Assembly (NCBI GenBank): GCA_022494885.1
Contig: JAGVSM010000517.1
Location: forward strand, 124,001 to 188,000
Length of the DNA stretch: 64,000 nt
Direction of reading: 5' to 3'
Source of the DNA: Micrasema longulum
Taxonomy: Eukaryota; Arthropoda; Insecta; Trichoptera; Brachycentridae
Positions 13,158 through 25,319 of the stretch are shown here, in pieces (position 1 is the first letter of the stretch; the number at the start of each line of letters is the position of its first letter). The translations under genes were made by a program, and so were the position numbers. Under the pieces are notes generated by a model. The model was given only the letters and a program-made list of their open reading frames with translations, did not search any database and was not told the DNA's origin.

Positions 13158-13418
13158 TCACTGATAAAATTTATTGCTTAAACTATCCTTTTCCTCGCGT
13201 TTGGCGGGGGTTTTATAAGTTTGATAAAATTTCCACGTGCCTAACTTGTCATATTTCTTATTTTCATATCTCTGTTCCAACTTTTCTTTTTCTCTCACCT
13301 TTTTCCATTTCCAACTCACTTTTCTAGTCCTAGTAAATACATAAACACATTTTTCTATCCCACCTCGACACCACAAGCTGCTCTTAGCCGGCGAATGTAA
13401 CAAAGTTTGCGCTATCAC
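13158..13418 (-). other. Unrecognised 86-codon open frame, unique sequence
   Basis: The minus-strand frame starts with ATG and is rich in Lys/Glu/Arg. It has no domain, signal peptide or membrane segment I recognise. No other copy is seen in the window. The codon use is AT-biased like the surrounding DNA, and nothing beyond its openness supports coding. It is listed so the stretch is not left blank; treat it as probably non-coding. Confidence 0.12.
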
Positions 13419-13639
13419 TTAGACAATAATATTTTATCATTAAACGGGGTAATTTATGACAAGGTACACAGAGTTTGTAATGAGATAAGTGGTGGAATTT
13501 CTGAAACTTTGTGTTGTATTATATCCATTCTTACACCAGATTTTCTTTGCTTTTTTAGCATTGAAGTGACTTTGTATTCGCTTTGAAAACACGCACAAAG
13601 TTAAATAGTGTAATATTGTTATTAAATAAAATTATTTAA

Positions 13640-14600
13640 ACAAGTACGCTTAGTTATTTCGGTTTTACTCGTCCGTTCCTGTAATGTCACCGACGCACGG
13701 TGGTCCCGCGTCCACAGAGGGGCGGTCATAGCATTTTGCTGTTGCAATAAACATTCAAAACATATGCTACTGTATTAAAATTTTTTTTTTTATAAGAATG
13801 ACTAATTTCAGAAAAAAAACAACTCATTTTTTATTGAAATATATATAAACATTGTTGAATTAACTACCTGGTAAAAGAAGAAGTATACAAAATTGGAAAA
13901 TTGTTTTCAGGCGTTGCCTAGTGGGTGAATTGGTTCAGCCGGATGAATCTCACCCGCGTTATAAAGGTTTCAGTTCCTTTAATTCACAAAAGTGAACGGA
14001 TGGAAGAGTCGAGGAAATGTGGACGTTCAAACATAGGCAGAATGGTGAATGCCACACAGTGTGTAAACTGGCCACTTAAACCAGCCGATGACATGTTATA
14101 AGCCCTGTAAATGTCTAGACTCCCATATTTCCTTCTCGAAAATGTTTTTCCTCTCCGTTGCAAAAAAAAAAATATGAACAACTCCCTAGGGAGAAAATCC
14201 AGCCAGTCTGCAAGCATTTGGACATACTCAAAACATTGTTGAAATATATAGTTTACGGACCCGACAGACGTTGTCCTGCCCGAACGTTGGCTTGCCTGCT
14301 ATCATCTTGTTTATATATTTTTTTTAATTTACACACACTGCTAACTTTTATTTCATTAAACAAACAATAAAGTTTTTTTTTGTGTAACGTCGGGTAAATT
14401 TTTTAGTTAGTTAAAAATACGCTTATTTTTATTTACCTAAAACAGACTATCGTATTACGTTACCGCGCCATACTTGTACGCAATGTTTGTAAGAAGAGCA
14501 CTCGGCGGATTATGACGCGTGACGTCAAAGCAAAATGCCGCCAACTCAAAACCGCTTTTTATGTACTCGTTTATGAACCCAGAAATGATTAATTAAAACT
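13640..14600. repeat. Putative repeat split by a family A insertion
   Basis: Flanking the family A copy at 13850-14245 are blocks with a repeat-like look. On the left are CACCGACGCACGGTGGTCC and AGCATTTTGCTGTTGCAATA. On the right are TTTACGGACCCGACAGACGT, CCCGAACGTTGGCTTGCCTG and, at 14500-14560, CGGATTATGACGCGTGACGTC. They may be the two halves of one older element. I found no second copy in the window, so this is inference. Confidence 0.3.
13850..14245. mobile_element. TIR element family A, with candidate target duplication
   Basis: This copy has the family core (GGTTCAGCCGGATGAATCTC, GACATGTTATAAGCCCTGTA, CTCTCCGTTG). It ends with CTAGGGAGAAAATCCAGCC, a CAGTCTGCAAGCATTTGGAC block and CTCAAAACATTGTTG. 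The 9-bp string AAATATATA appears just before the left boundary and just after the right one, a possible target-site duplication. Confidence 0.6.
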
Positions 14601-15344
14601 TGATTTTTTTTATTTTTTTTATTTCACGTTTTACATCATACTTTTTTACATGAAAATCTCAGTAAACACAACCCTCGTCGAGACATTAATTTACATGATT
14701 TAATATATAATCATGGTGTCTAAAAATAACATTCATAGTTATTATTAGAATCGTAAAAATCCGCTCTGGATATTTAATTTTTCTCAAGTGAATTCCTGAT
14801 TTCCCGTGTAAAACATGTTACTTACTTCTCTTATTTTCACATAATTTATAAAATGCTGTAGATTTTTATTTCACTCCTTATGAGTGAGCGCTGTGGAGCC
14901 AGCGTATTTGTAAATGAAGGTTTCAAAATGCATTTTTATTCATGGACGTATTTTTGTTTCGGAGAATATACACACATGCATGTATACGAGTAGATTATGT
15001 ATCCCAACGTATGCACTTCCTGCTCAGGTTGGGTGCATATCCGCTGTATCTACTGTACGTGGACCGGAACCGAACTCAATTATCTTCGATTGGTACTATA
15101 AACTCACCCCGGATTTACTTCAGCCAGAAAAATGCATATAAGTTATAGCTCGAACTCCGTATAACTTATAATTTCATCCAATTTTATGGCGCAAGATAAA
15201 ATAAATAGTGGAATTGAATTTGTATAACGGTCTCCTATTTTTTTTCTTTGTGATAATTAATTATTTCATAATTTACTATTCTTAATGAATAAAGAAACAG
15301 GTATATGTATTAATAAATACCTGTTTTTTTATATTTAAAAAGGA

Positions 15345-15555
15345 AGAACCCGCTAAGACTTTATTTTAGAGGCATGTCAGCAGGTGGGAAAGAAGGGATA
15401 CGAAAGGAGGTAATGAAAAATTCACTAGAACACCCAGACCCATTGAGAACTAAATCTTTCATGCATTATTTTTCTTGCAACAGGCGGGAATCGAACCCGC
15501 GACGCCAGCTTCACAGTCGGCCGTCTAACCAAATGCGCCACGACGCCTGTCAAAT
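15345..15555 (-). mobile_element. tRNA-derived SINE, best-preserved copy of its family
   Basis: Read on the minus strand, the head is GTCGTGGCGCATTTGGTTAG (A-box-like), then a CTGTGAAGCTGGC arm, then CGGGTTCGATTCCCG (a well-kept B box). The body ends with the TTTTAGAGGC..GTCAGCAGG block. Related heads lie at 17304-17390 (+ strand) and 5000-5170 (- strand). I call it a SINE because the element extends far beyond 75 nt and the acceptor stem does not pair fully. Confidence 0.7.
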
Positions 15556-16009
15556 TTATTCTTCGTTTTAAATTTTGTTTATTTATTTCTATTCAAATAT
15601 ATACAGTTTCTCGTATAAAACGCATTATTTTATTTTATAAATCTTAAATATCACAATTACGTATAAAGGTATGTAAATGTCCATCGATAAAGTTCAGTGC
15701 TATGGGAAATTGGACACAAAAATGTTTTCTTATGTGCATTTAGCACGCTTGAGTTTCTCAAAAATGTATAAAAAAAATTGTAAAAATGATTTTATTGAAA
15801 ATGAACTACTTTAAACTACGCACAAGTAATTGTGAATCGACCAATTAATTTTGCTATCTATTTTAATTTTCATTATTAAAATAGATAATTAACAAATTAT
15901 TCAGACAGTTATAAACTTCAAACCTCGGTTGAGGGCCAAAAGAAGTATGGATTTAAAACAATATATATATTACGTTCAATGTGATCCAAAATGTAATATT
16001 CAAGACCCA

Positions 16010-16130
16010 TTCACCTATTAAGCCCATCTACAGTGACCTGAAGACCCCTGACTGAAACGTCAATTATAACCGCATCATCGGCATACTCTAGGTCCCAGGT
16101 TTTTGAAAAGTGGAATTTACCTCATCAGGA
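16010..16130 (-). pseudogene. Reverse-transcriptase fragment with YADD box
   Basis: Minus-strand translation of this short stretch gives DLEYADDAVIIDVSV followed by a V-D-G-L-N motif. YADD with the preceding L-E and following A-V-I/L-I is the catalytic box of retroelement reverse transcriptases; its codons lie at 16074-16085. A stop follows soon after and the remainder is missing, so it is an isolated relic, separate from the other LINE pieces. Confidence 0.6.
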
Positions 16131-16789
16131 TGAAGTCCATAAGGATGATAAAAATTGTAGTAATTACACTCTTAATTTTATTCTTTATTAAAGTACTTTA
16201 TTGAAGGAAAACCCGTGCCAAAGAAGACATTTTACAATTTGAGATTAATTTGACTCATTCTTTTTTACACGAAAAATAGATTTAGAAGTAACGTTTTACT
16301 TAATAAAAATTCAGTTAAGTTTTAATTTTTCGAAATAAGCTGTAAAATTCATTGAACGGCAGTAAATTTTTTGTTGTACCAGGAACACATAAAACGGAAG
16401 AGTAATCCCAGCTTAGATAGTATGCTGGTTACAGAGTAACGTCTAGCAGCACCTGAGAACGCTATCAATACCGTACTAAAGCCTGCACGAGCATAACCTG
16501 CTTGCCCTGGTTTCGTATTGAATTAGCGTACATTTTGCATTCGAGACAAAGTAAAACGCGCACTTCTACATTTAAGTACTTTCTTTGACAGCAAAAAAGC
16601 TTTTTTCCTAAAAGATAAAACAAACTGTACCCGTGATTTGATCTTTAGATTAAAAGAATGGAGATAATTTTTTTTTCTTGCACACGGTAAAAATTAGGGC
16701 ATTTCAGGGGGAAGTATCACTTTTTTTTTTACAATTTTAAATAAATAAGGGTCTATTACCGTCGAGTAAATAAATACTTTTAGTTGCAT

Positions 16790-16990
16790 GTATATATATT
16801 TTTTAATTAATAATTTTTATTTCCTCCGAAAACGGTTCATTGCATCAGACTCGCCCCTAATACGTTACGATTTGATTAGATTTTGAACTTTGTGACCGTT
16901 TAAATTTAAATGGAACATCGTCATAGGATTATTGATTTTAATCAAAATAAACTACTTTGAAACGTCACAAATGTTAACAATAATCTATTA
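16790..16990 (-). repeat. Interspersed repeat, inverted copy of 4690-4860
   Basis: The minus strand shows CGTATTAGGGGCGA, then GATGCAATGAACCGTT, then an A/T-rich tail, in the same order as at 4750-4850. It also keeps the preceding ACAAAGTTCAAAAT block. The element type is unknown and it is non-coding. Confidence 0.5.
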
Positions 16991-17303
16991 ATTATAGTGT
17001 TGTAATCATGTTTCAATAGGTTTCCGGTTTTCCGGATATCCATGTTTTTCGACGTTTAGCATTTTTTTTGCGTAAGGTGTAAAGGGTTCCACTTTAAAAT
17101 ATCAGAAAAACTCACTGACTTCAACTCGTTACGTTGCGGGCGGTGAATTTTGATGTCTCGGTGAGGATTTTCAAATGAATGCAATGATAATACAATGCTT
17201 AAATCAAAAACATTTTTCAGCTTGGTTGGACATTTATTAAAATAAAATAAAATCACAGAACATCCTCATTAGTTATTTTGTTTTTGTTTTTTAATTCCAC
17301 GTC

Positions 17304-17390
17304 AGGCGCTGTGGCGCAGTTGGTTAGACGGCTAACAGTGAAACTGACATCGCAAGTTCGATGCCCGTAAACGTTAACAATGAAACCGGT
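17304..17390 (+). mobile_element. tRNA-derived SINE head
   Basis: GGCGCTGTGGCGCAGTTGG, then TTAGACGGCTAACAGTGAAAC, then a degraded B box (CAAGTTCGATGCCCG). It is the same family as 15345-15555 in the opposite orientation. The B box has lost its flanking pairing, so this is not a working tRNA. Confidence 0.6.
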
Positions 17391-18179
17391 AACTAGTTAT
17401 TCCAATTTCATAAGTTTAAAAAAAAATGCGATGCCAGAAAATTTGAATGAATTTGAACATTGTTTTTCTGTCACTCTCTTACGAATGCCTCTCCGATACA
17501 GTGCAAATAAGGACGATTATGCCTAACAAAAATCGATAAAATCGACGTTTCATTTTCCCATTTCACACGCACCAAAACTGAACCGATTTTGTTTTCTTTT
17601 TTAAATGAGCATTAAAATAAAAATTTCTGTGTTGCTATGTTTTCAATTTTTCAAAATTATTTATTGTATTTGCACACCCTACGTTTGAATACGGCAGATG
17701 AAACAGGGCGCTCTAATAGGTTTTTGTAAAATCGAGCTTCCATAAGAAACAATATATCAAAAAAGCAAGGCACGCTAATGGAAAATATCTATGGCGTTTT
17801 AAAGAAATCATTGCTGTAGTACCATAATCCAGGGGAGAAAATACGGAAATACGTTTGTACGGAGAAAAGTCAGACCCCGTACCCTTTTTAAGTATCACTC
17901 CTCTTTTATTTCTTTAATAAATCAATTATGAAAAATTAATTGAAGTTACAGAGAAAATTATGGAAACGTATAATTTTAAATTATTTAAAAAAAATTGTTT
18001 GTAGGATGGGTGCTTTAGCAATTACACATTCTAAGTCTTATAGTCAAAAATAAATAAATGTAATGCGTAAATTTTAAGATAATCCAAAAAAATATGTGCA
18101 TGTCCATTTTATAATGGAGATAAATTCTTAAGTTAACTTATTTTTACCATTAGATTTAATGTCCAATAGCCATAGCATG

Positions 18180-18330
18180 TCCAAATACTAAAGCATCAAC
18201 CCTTCTTCTTTTCGTATTTAACATGTTTTTATTAGCATATTCCAACAGAGATGTAGAACATTTTAGAGAAGGGAATGTAGAAGTCTAGGTATCCACAGGG
18301 CTTATGACCTGTCAATGGCTGGTTTAATTT
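18180..18330. mobile_element. TIR element family A, partial
   Basis: CATGTCCAAATACTAAAGCA begins a degraded end. After AACAGAGATGTAGAACATTT comes the diagnostic GGGCTTATGACCTGTCAATG and GGCTGGTTTAA. The interior and right end are lost. Confidence 0.55.
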
Positions 18331-18851
18331 AATGTTTTTATTACTTACGGTCAAACATCCAAATCTTGATGAATTTGACTTGTAAAATTATGCTTTTTTT
18401 AAAATCTTTAAAGTTAAATAGACAAATAAAATTATATTGCAATGTTCAATTTGTATTATGTTTTAATAAATTTGACCAGTCAAAAATGTATCGCGGTAAT
18501 TTCAAGAGATATCGTATTCTGTCTACATAAATGGTTCCAGAGACAAATGAAAATGTTCATATTCGTATCCGGGTGATTGTACCACTGACAGTAGTAATTC
18601 GAGATTTAGCCTACAGTTTCAGCGATTTGCTCAAATTCGGATACTTATTTTCAGATTGGGGTTGGAATTATTCCCCAATGCGCGCCGTGGAGTTAATGTC
18701 TGCCCATTAAGGTTTATTTTATTAACGCTTCATGTAATATTTTCGTATTTATTTTTACTCGATTAACGTTGTGAAGAATTCGGGATAGTATAATCTTAAG
18801 TTGATCGTAAATGTTATCGAAAATATTTCGAGTTTGTTTAAATGTTATTAC

Positions 18852-18935
18852 AGATGGAAAACATTTTAGACAAGAAAACATGAAAGCCTGTCATTGGCTT
18901 ATTAAAGTCATAACTCTACGCGTTGTGTAACATTC
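18852..18935. mobile_element. TIR element family A, small fragment
   Basis: Only the block AGATGGAAAACATTTTAGAC, then GCCTGTCATTGGCTTATTAA and TGTGTAACATTC is kept. It is a relic. Confidence 0.4.
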
Positions 18936-19149
18936 TTAATTTTTGATAATATTTATGATTTTCACATCATCACAATTTTCAGAAGTCGTATGTAAAGCAA
19001 GCGCGCTTTCACATTATTAGATATTGCTTTCTCATGTACTCGTATACGCAAAATATGTCGACATTTTCGTGGATTTTTTGAATCATCAACAAATTATATG
19101 CAATGTTCGATATTTTAAAATTAACGTGTCACTCAGACATGCTTTTTTC

Positions 19150-19575
19150 AACACAGGTGAAGAACATTTTTTAGACGGGAAAATAGAAGTCTAGGCATTT
19201 ACAGGGCTTATGATCTGTTATTGGCTGGTTTTAAATTACACTTTTCTGCCTATGTTTCAACATCTGTATTCCTTCAATTCGCCCTTCATTTTATTTCGTG
19301 AAATTTAAGGGCTGAAAAGTATTTCATTTCCACCAACAGATGGAAGAATTAAAGGAATATAGATGTTCGAATACAGACCAAATGAATGTTACATGGTTTG
19401 TAAAATGGCCACATAAACCAGCTAATGGCGTGTCACAAGCCCTGTGAATGCCTCGCCTGCTATATTTTGATCTATAAAATGTTCTTCATCTCTGTTGATA
19501 TATATTGATACTGATATCTTCCATTGGGTTGAAATCCAGTTCTTATCTATGTAAATTTGGACACACTTAAAATAT
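19150..19575. mobile_element. TIR element family A, inverted pair of cores
   Basis: The left half reads GGCTTATGATCTGTTATTGG toward CATCTGTATTCC. The right half is a reversed core: ATGGAAGAATTAAAGGAATA, AACCAGCTAATGGCGTGTCA, AAGCCCTGTGAATGCC, then the right end GTAAATTTGGACACACTTAA. The whole is a foldback-like unit with diverged arms. Confidence 0.55.
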
Positions 19576-20827
19576 TTCTGTTTTTAAAATATTTTTACTG
19601 TTGATTTTTTTTAATTTACATTTTCAAAATATGCACAATGCGTCATTCATTTTTATTTTTTTTATTGGGAATTTTTTTCATTCATATCTGTCTTTTTGGA
19701 ACTGTTGCAGATTGAATTTAAGTAATTAAATACACAAACAAAGTTTTCTCTTAGTTCTGAGTTCCCCGCGGTACGGCTTTATAACTTTTGATTGGATTTG
19801 TGTCCTGCAGTGAAGCCTTTCCTATTTATTGAATAAAGGAAATGTTTGCCCGTGTATACAATATGAGTCAGAACCTATTCACCAAGCACACACGCCTAGC
19901 CATAAAGGAGTACCCAGTCTAACTCTGTACAAGCTGCTTAATTGATTCGTTTCAAGAATAAATGTTCAAATGAAATATGTGTAAGAACCCGCCAATCTAT
20001 CAGCAATCTCTTTGTGATTATGATTCTTTAAGAAAATTTGCCTTAGACTGAAAATCGCGTAGTCAGACTTGCGTTAAATATCCCCAAATAAGCGAAAGCT
20101 CGAGGTTGTCCACAAGCCACCTAGTGGATCAATACTGAGAGGGATCTAAAGAAAGAGCAGCTAACCAGTGAGATGATACGGGACACGAAGACTTGGAGAC
20201 TGCAAACCAGAAAAGCAGATCCTATATAAACTGGGAAGAGGCAAGGAAGACGAAGAATCCTTATATTTGAAACCTCGAACTGATTATGTAATTTGGCCCT
20301 GTTTGCAATGAGGACGTTCAGTCGTTCAGTGCCTGGGAAAATTGAATGTAAAAAATATTTACTTACACGCTGTTAAAATTAAAGCATTTAATACTGCGAC
20401 GTTTCTCGAAAATGTTTAAAAATAAATTAAAATGTAGTACATTTAACTTTTAAACAAATTCATCATTTTTAGGTGTCGTAATCGATTTCCGATTTCAGAG
20501 TAGTATATCTTTTCAACGTTTAGAGTGTTTTGACAGCTGCGGGTACGAAATCCTACTTTTAAATGCAAACACAACTCATCGACAACAACTCGTGACGTCA
20601 CAGTCTGAGCTGTGATAATAAGATACATAAACAAATATTTCTTTTAACTTGTCCTAGGATATTTTTATTTTTTTTAATTTCGAAGTTTCTTGAAGCTTGT
20701 GACGTCACGGGCGGAGTAATTTCAAAATTACGAAACTTTAAAAATCAGAACGCTGATATTACAGTACATAAAAAAATACTTTTAGTCTATTGATTTATTT
20801 TTTTTCAAACCATGAAATTTCTTCATT

Positions 20828-21095
20828 GGGGTCTCGTAGTGTAGAGGTTGGCGCTTTTTTTCATTATGCTTGAGATCCTAGGTATGATTCCTGACATGAT
20901 GAATGGAAAATATTGGTTTGAAAGATAATTTTTCATTGCAATATTTAATTGTTCCTGGACTGGTACCTAAAGCGTAAGACCGATCACCTCACCTTCCATG
21001 TAACAAAAATTATCATTAAACGCTGAAATTATACATCTTATGTAGCGCCCTTTGCACCATCGGCTGTAGATAGGGCGGGTAATATTTTTTTATAT
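20828..21095 (+). mobile_element. tRNA-derived SINE family 1, diverged copy
   Basis: The head GGTCTCGTAGTGTAGAGGTT (A-box-like) is followed by a B-box relic and the diagnostic body CCTGGACTGGTACCTAAAGC, then GTAAGACCGATCACCTCACC. It ends with GCGCCCTTTGCACCATCGG. Same family as 24502-24760, 37465-37710, 38567-38705, 38868-39135 (minus) and 52155-52402. Confidence 0.65.
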
Positions 21096-21254
21096 ACGCA
21101 TACATACTTTTGTGATCCAATAATATTTATTTTTTATGTTTTATGAACTAATGCAATTTTTACATGATGAATATTATTGCAATTAGTAAAAAAAAGAAAA
21201 GAGAAATACCACCATACCGGGATTATACTTTGTTATCTAAACATAATATTAATG

Positions 21255-21370
21255 TAATGTCCCTTGGGTAGTGTTATGGACTCCAACACGGTTTTTTACG
21301 ACTAAAAAAGAATAGTCCCAAAATTGTAATATTTGGGTAAATCATAAGAACAAAAATATATTTTTATTTT
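21255..21370 (+). mobile_element. SINE family 3, 3' fragment
   Basis: The end block, TTTGGGTAAATCATAAGAAC followed by AAAAATAT, is shared with the 3' ends of the SINEs at 29765-29945 and 50632-50808. The tRNA-like head is too degraded to read. Confidence 0.4.
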
Positions 21371-21374
21371 AAAA

Positions 21375-21670
21375 TATTACAACAGAGACGAATAACATTT
21401 AAGAGAAGGTAATATATAAGTCTAGGTATCTACAGGGCTAATGACCTGTCATTTGCTGATTTAAGTGGCCATTTTATTCACCATTCTGCACATATTTGAA
21501 CGTCTTTATTCCTTTCATTCTTTCATCCGTTAATGTTTGTGAAGTTTAAGAGCTGAAACCTTTATTTTTGGGGGTGAGATTAATCTAATTGAATTATTTC
21601 ACCTGCATACTAGGCAACTCCTGAAAAAAATATTTTTTCAATTTCTTTACTTCTTCGTAAACCAAGTGAA
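21375..21670. mobile_element. TIR element family A
   Basis: Blocks in family order: AACAGAGACGAATAACATTT, AGGGCTAATGACCTGTCATT, TTCATCCGTTAATGTTTGTG, GGTGAGATTAATCTAATTG and GCAACTCCTGAAAAAAAT. It is about 20 percent or more diverged by eye from the copy at 7430-7790. Confidence 0.6.
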
Positions 21671-22079
21671 TGTGTTCCATGTTCATTACTATATCCGTGT
21701 ATAATATATGGTCCGTACTGTTTTATTTTAATCTAAATAAAATCTAATGCCATAGCACCCGATGATAAACTATTATTAAATAGTATATCGGATCAAACAT
21801 GTTTGAATACTTTACGTTTTTTTTTCTTGTAATGTTACAATATTGTAATACTATGTATATTTTATTGAATATGTACTCTTTTACTTATGTTTTTTAAATA
21901 TAAATCATTAAATTTTTTAAAATTGATTTGAAAAAATATGTCCTTGAAAAATATAGTGATAATGTTTTTTTTTTTGTTATAATGTTTCTGAAAGTATTTT
22001 CATTATAGTAAAAAAAATACCTGTTCACTTGTTAAAATTTATAAATAAAAGTGGAAAAAAAACATTAATGCATTTTTAT

Positions 22080-22345
22080 TATTATAATTAAAATGCAGTT
22101 CCACCAAGAAATGTCAGTCGAAAAATGCGAAAATGTCCATTTGAAGAATACAAAAAATACGACTTCATCAATTAAGAAAACAAGAGAGATATATCAAGTC
22201 TTGTGTCCTTTATCTCCTTGTGTGACATCACAGTCTTACAAGAGTGAAATATACTTTGAAAAAGAAGCTTGTTTAGCTTTGAATCCGGTCGGTGGAAAAA
22301 ATGAATAAATTAGTGGTTAAAACAAAGTTGTTTTATTTAACGCAA
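22080..22345 (+). repeat. Interspersed repeat family C, 3' part
   Basis: It shares GCGAAAATGTCCATTTGAAG, AGAGATATATCAAGTCTTGT and GTGTGACATCACAGTCTTAC with the copies at 34950-35090 and 42615-42745. Its end (TTTGAATCCGGTCGGTGG, then ATTAGTGGTTAAAAC) reappears reversed near 25350-25420. The open frame through it is not preserved in the other copies. Confidence 0.6.
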
Positions 22346-22554
22346 AGTTTTTCATTATACTATTTATACATTTGTAAAATATAATATTTCTTATAAATTT
22401 CATCAATTGACGGCACCTGTATTTATATTCTCGATTCCAATATCCTTTAGTCAACAATAGAGATTTTATGGGATTGCCCTGAACTGTTATCTCTCATCAA
22501 CTTAAGGGTGCCTAAAATAATGACTAGACAGGTGCCACCGTTTTGTAGCAGCAA

Positions 22555-23115
22555 TTCACGGACAGTGTATACTTGAAATGCCGTATTCAACAGATTTCAT
22601 GAACTCGGCAATAGTTATTCCCACGTATCTGATATATTTGGTGTAGGGTATTATTCCTATAGAACAAACTTTTTGAACTTTTTCAAAGATGGTGAATGGT
22701 AATTGTTGGATGCTCGATACCTTCGACCTCGGGACTGTAAACAAGGCCCTCTCGCGATACGCGTGTTAGAAGAAAACAGGGAACGTTTGATTTTAGGTAA
22801 ACTAATTGACGTTATGGTTTTGAGTGTCAATCCTGGAATTAATGAAAGGAGTAAGGACTTACGGTTTCCTCCCTTTGGCACTGGTCCAGAAAGACACCGT
22901 TATCGTTTGCACTGGTCACTTTTCACGTTTTCTTGTATGTTGGTGATTCGAAATCACTGTCACGCTCACGGTACGGTTTTCGCTGTTGTTCGCAGTACGG
23001 TTTTTTTGTAGTGTTGTCACGCGTTGCTTTCTTGACTCACCGTCAGGGAGGAGTAGGTACATTGGGATTTAAAACAAGAACCACCGGAATCAAAGGAAGG
23101 GCTTGACACTTGAAT
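22555..23115. other. GC-richer unique island with a 102-codon open frame
   Basis: This stretch stands out from its AT-rich surroundings and matches no other repeat in the window. The + strand frame 22703-23011 is open for 102 codons with a mixed, protein-like composition (for example AIRVLEENRERLILGK), and the other strand is also open for 74 codons. I see no domain I know and no convincing splice-site pair. It could be a conserved non-coding element, an exon of an unseen gene, or old retroelement sequence. Confidence 0.25.
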
Positions 23116-23974
23116 AAAAGAAAATGAATCTGAAACAGTAATTGTAGTGATTTATTTATGCATTTCAAAATGAATACAATTTTTTGTTCACTTTGCCCAG
23201 CTGTATGAAATAGTACTTATGATTTTCTTGTTATATTACTTTTAAATATTTTATTATTTAATTTGTTTTTAACATATATTCTTAAATTGTTTAAACTTTC
23301 TGCTGAATATTTTGTATAATTTTTATGTTAACTTTTTTTTATAAATCTTGTGTGATTTTTATGTTTATTTTTTTTTATAAATCTTGGGTAAAAGGAAATT
23401 TATGTTTTAAAAAAAATACTAAGCCACATGTTAGTATTATAATTTTTTGTAAAAGGCAGATTTGCCGTTTATGTTAATAAATAAATGAATAGCATTTTTG
23501 CAATAAAAAAAAATCGTGAATAGTTGTTGCAATTTATTTGATTGCGTTGTCTTTTAAATTGCATCTACATGTTTCTTACATTGTTGTAAAGCGTATTCAA
23601 TTTTCTCTTGCGATTCCTAACCACATTTCAACATGGAACAAAAGATCTCATCTTCTCGTTATTATCCTATCTCGAGGCAGTAGTTCCAGCGAGTTAATTT
23701 TAAGACAAGTACTTTGCGGCTGGAGCACTCTGCAAAGACTGTTTGCTTTGTCCCTGTATGCTTTTGGAGTGCCAATAATCTTTGCGTAAATTAATTTGAA
23801 ACTTCTTGTGCATGCTTAAAACTGCTAAAATCAGATATAAACAGTTATGAATAACGTAAAGACACTGCTTTGTTAAGTTCTTATTTTAGTTTCTATTCAG
23901 TTTTGAAAGATTCAATGTACTGTCACTAACATGGAGGTTATAGTAATGTGATGTGCGTTTATTTAGTTAATATT

Positions 23975-24430
23975 TTATTCAACAACGTCTGAGTATGTCC
24001 AAATGCTTGCAAACTGGCTGGATTTCCTCCCTGGGGAGTTATTTATATTTAAATTAATTTCAACAGAGAGGGAAAGCATTATTGAGAAGGGAATATAGAA
24101 GTCTACGCACCATTTATTTGGACAAACTCAAACATTGTTGAATTGACCACCTGGTAAATGAAGAAGTATAAAAAATGGAAAACTGTTTTCAGGCGTTGCC
24201 TAGTAGGCGATTTGGTTCAGCCGGATGAATCTCACCCACATAATAAAGGTTTCAGCTCTTCTACTTCACAAAAGTCAACAAATGGAAGAGTTGATGAAAT
24301 GTGGATGTTTAAACATGGGCAGAATGGTGAATTTTACACAGTGTGTAAAGTGGCCAATGACAGGACATAAACCCTGTAATGCCTAGACTTCCGTATACCC
24401 TTCGCAATAATGTTTTTCCTCTCTATTGCA
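23975..24430. mobile_element. TIR element family A, near-complete
   Basis: The left end is CAACAACGTCTGAGTATGTC followed by CAAATGCTTGCAAACTGG. A second, reversed core follows from 24115, with TTGTTGAATTGACCACCTGG, GGCGTTGCCTAGTAGGCGAT, GTCAACAAATGGAAGAGTTG and TAAACCCTGTAATGCC. The two halves face each other, as in other copies. No transposase gene is present. Confidence 0.65.
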
Positions 24431-24501
24431 ATTAATTAAAATATTTTATTAACTTATTTCTACGATATATTACAATTGAATAGTATTTACAACACAACGT
24501 T

Positions 24502-24760
24502 AGCCTCGTGGTGTCATGGTCAGCGCGTTTGCCTACCATGCAAGAGGTCTCGGTTTCGATTCCCAATATGGTTGATTTGAAATATTTATTTAAAAGGGTG
24601 TTTCACACCAGAATATTTCATAGTCCCTGGACTGGTACCTGAAGCGTAAGACGGATCATCTTACCTTCATGTAACAAAAAATGATTAAGATACGCTGCGA
24701 TTGATTTACCAATGCAGTGTCCTTTTCACCATTATGTGCGGAAAGGGAATGATGATGGTG
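24502..24760 (+). mobile_element. tRNA-derived SINE family 1, best copy
   Basis: The head GTGGTGTCATGGTCAGCGCG (A box) is followed by TTTGCCTACCATGCAAGAGG and the B box GGTTTCGATTCCC. The body carries CCTGGACTGGTACCTGAAGC and GTAAGACGGATCATCTTACC, and the end has CACCATTATGTGCGGAAAGG. Length is about 260 bp. The head resembles a tRNA gene in the two promoter boxes but the element is far longer, so this is a SINE. Confidence 0.75.
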
Positions 24761-25319
24761 TTTACATTTATCCATATTCAAACACTACTCTATACACTTT
24801 TCGTCCATATAATTTACATTGTGTTTTAATATTTTTTACTATCCTAGAACTAGGTTACTTATCCTAGTTAGGTAGTCAAAACATCTTTTTATTACTGTTT
24901 TAATTTTACAAATACATTTTTCTTATTTGCTTGTTTAGCTAGTTCAGCTGGCTGGCTCTTTAAAAATATATTAATTTAAAATTTTAGAAGATTTACAGAA
25001 AAACTTTCAAAGAAGATTCGAACGAAAGTAATGACTATAGTTTAGGATAAAGATTTTAATCATTATAACATACAATAAATTTAATAATATTTTTGTTTCT
25101 GTCAAACAGCATAGGTAACAGATAAAGACAATTAAATGAAACATTTTTTTCTAACCTTAATTTAATATTTAAAATATTTATGGTTTCTTTAAAAAAAAAC
25201 TTTTTTATCCTAGTAATACATTTTTTTTTGCTCTGTAAGTGTATCTATTTTTTTCAAAAACAAAAACGTCTTCATCTCTGTTTGTGTTTTTTGTTACTTA
25301 AACCGTTATGATTTCAATC

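Noticed and set aside
15475..15550. Possible tRNA gene, minus strand
   Set aside because: The A and B boxes are good, but the acceptor stem does not pair and the homology extends over 200 bp with other copies, so it is a SINE head.
24505..24575. Possible tRNA gene, plus strand
   Set aside because: A tRNA-like head only; the same head and a 190-bp body recur at 52155, 20828 and 37465, which marks a SINE.
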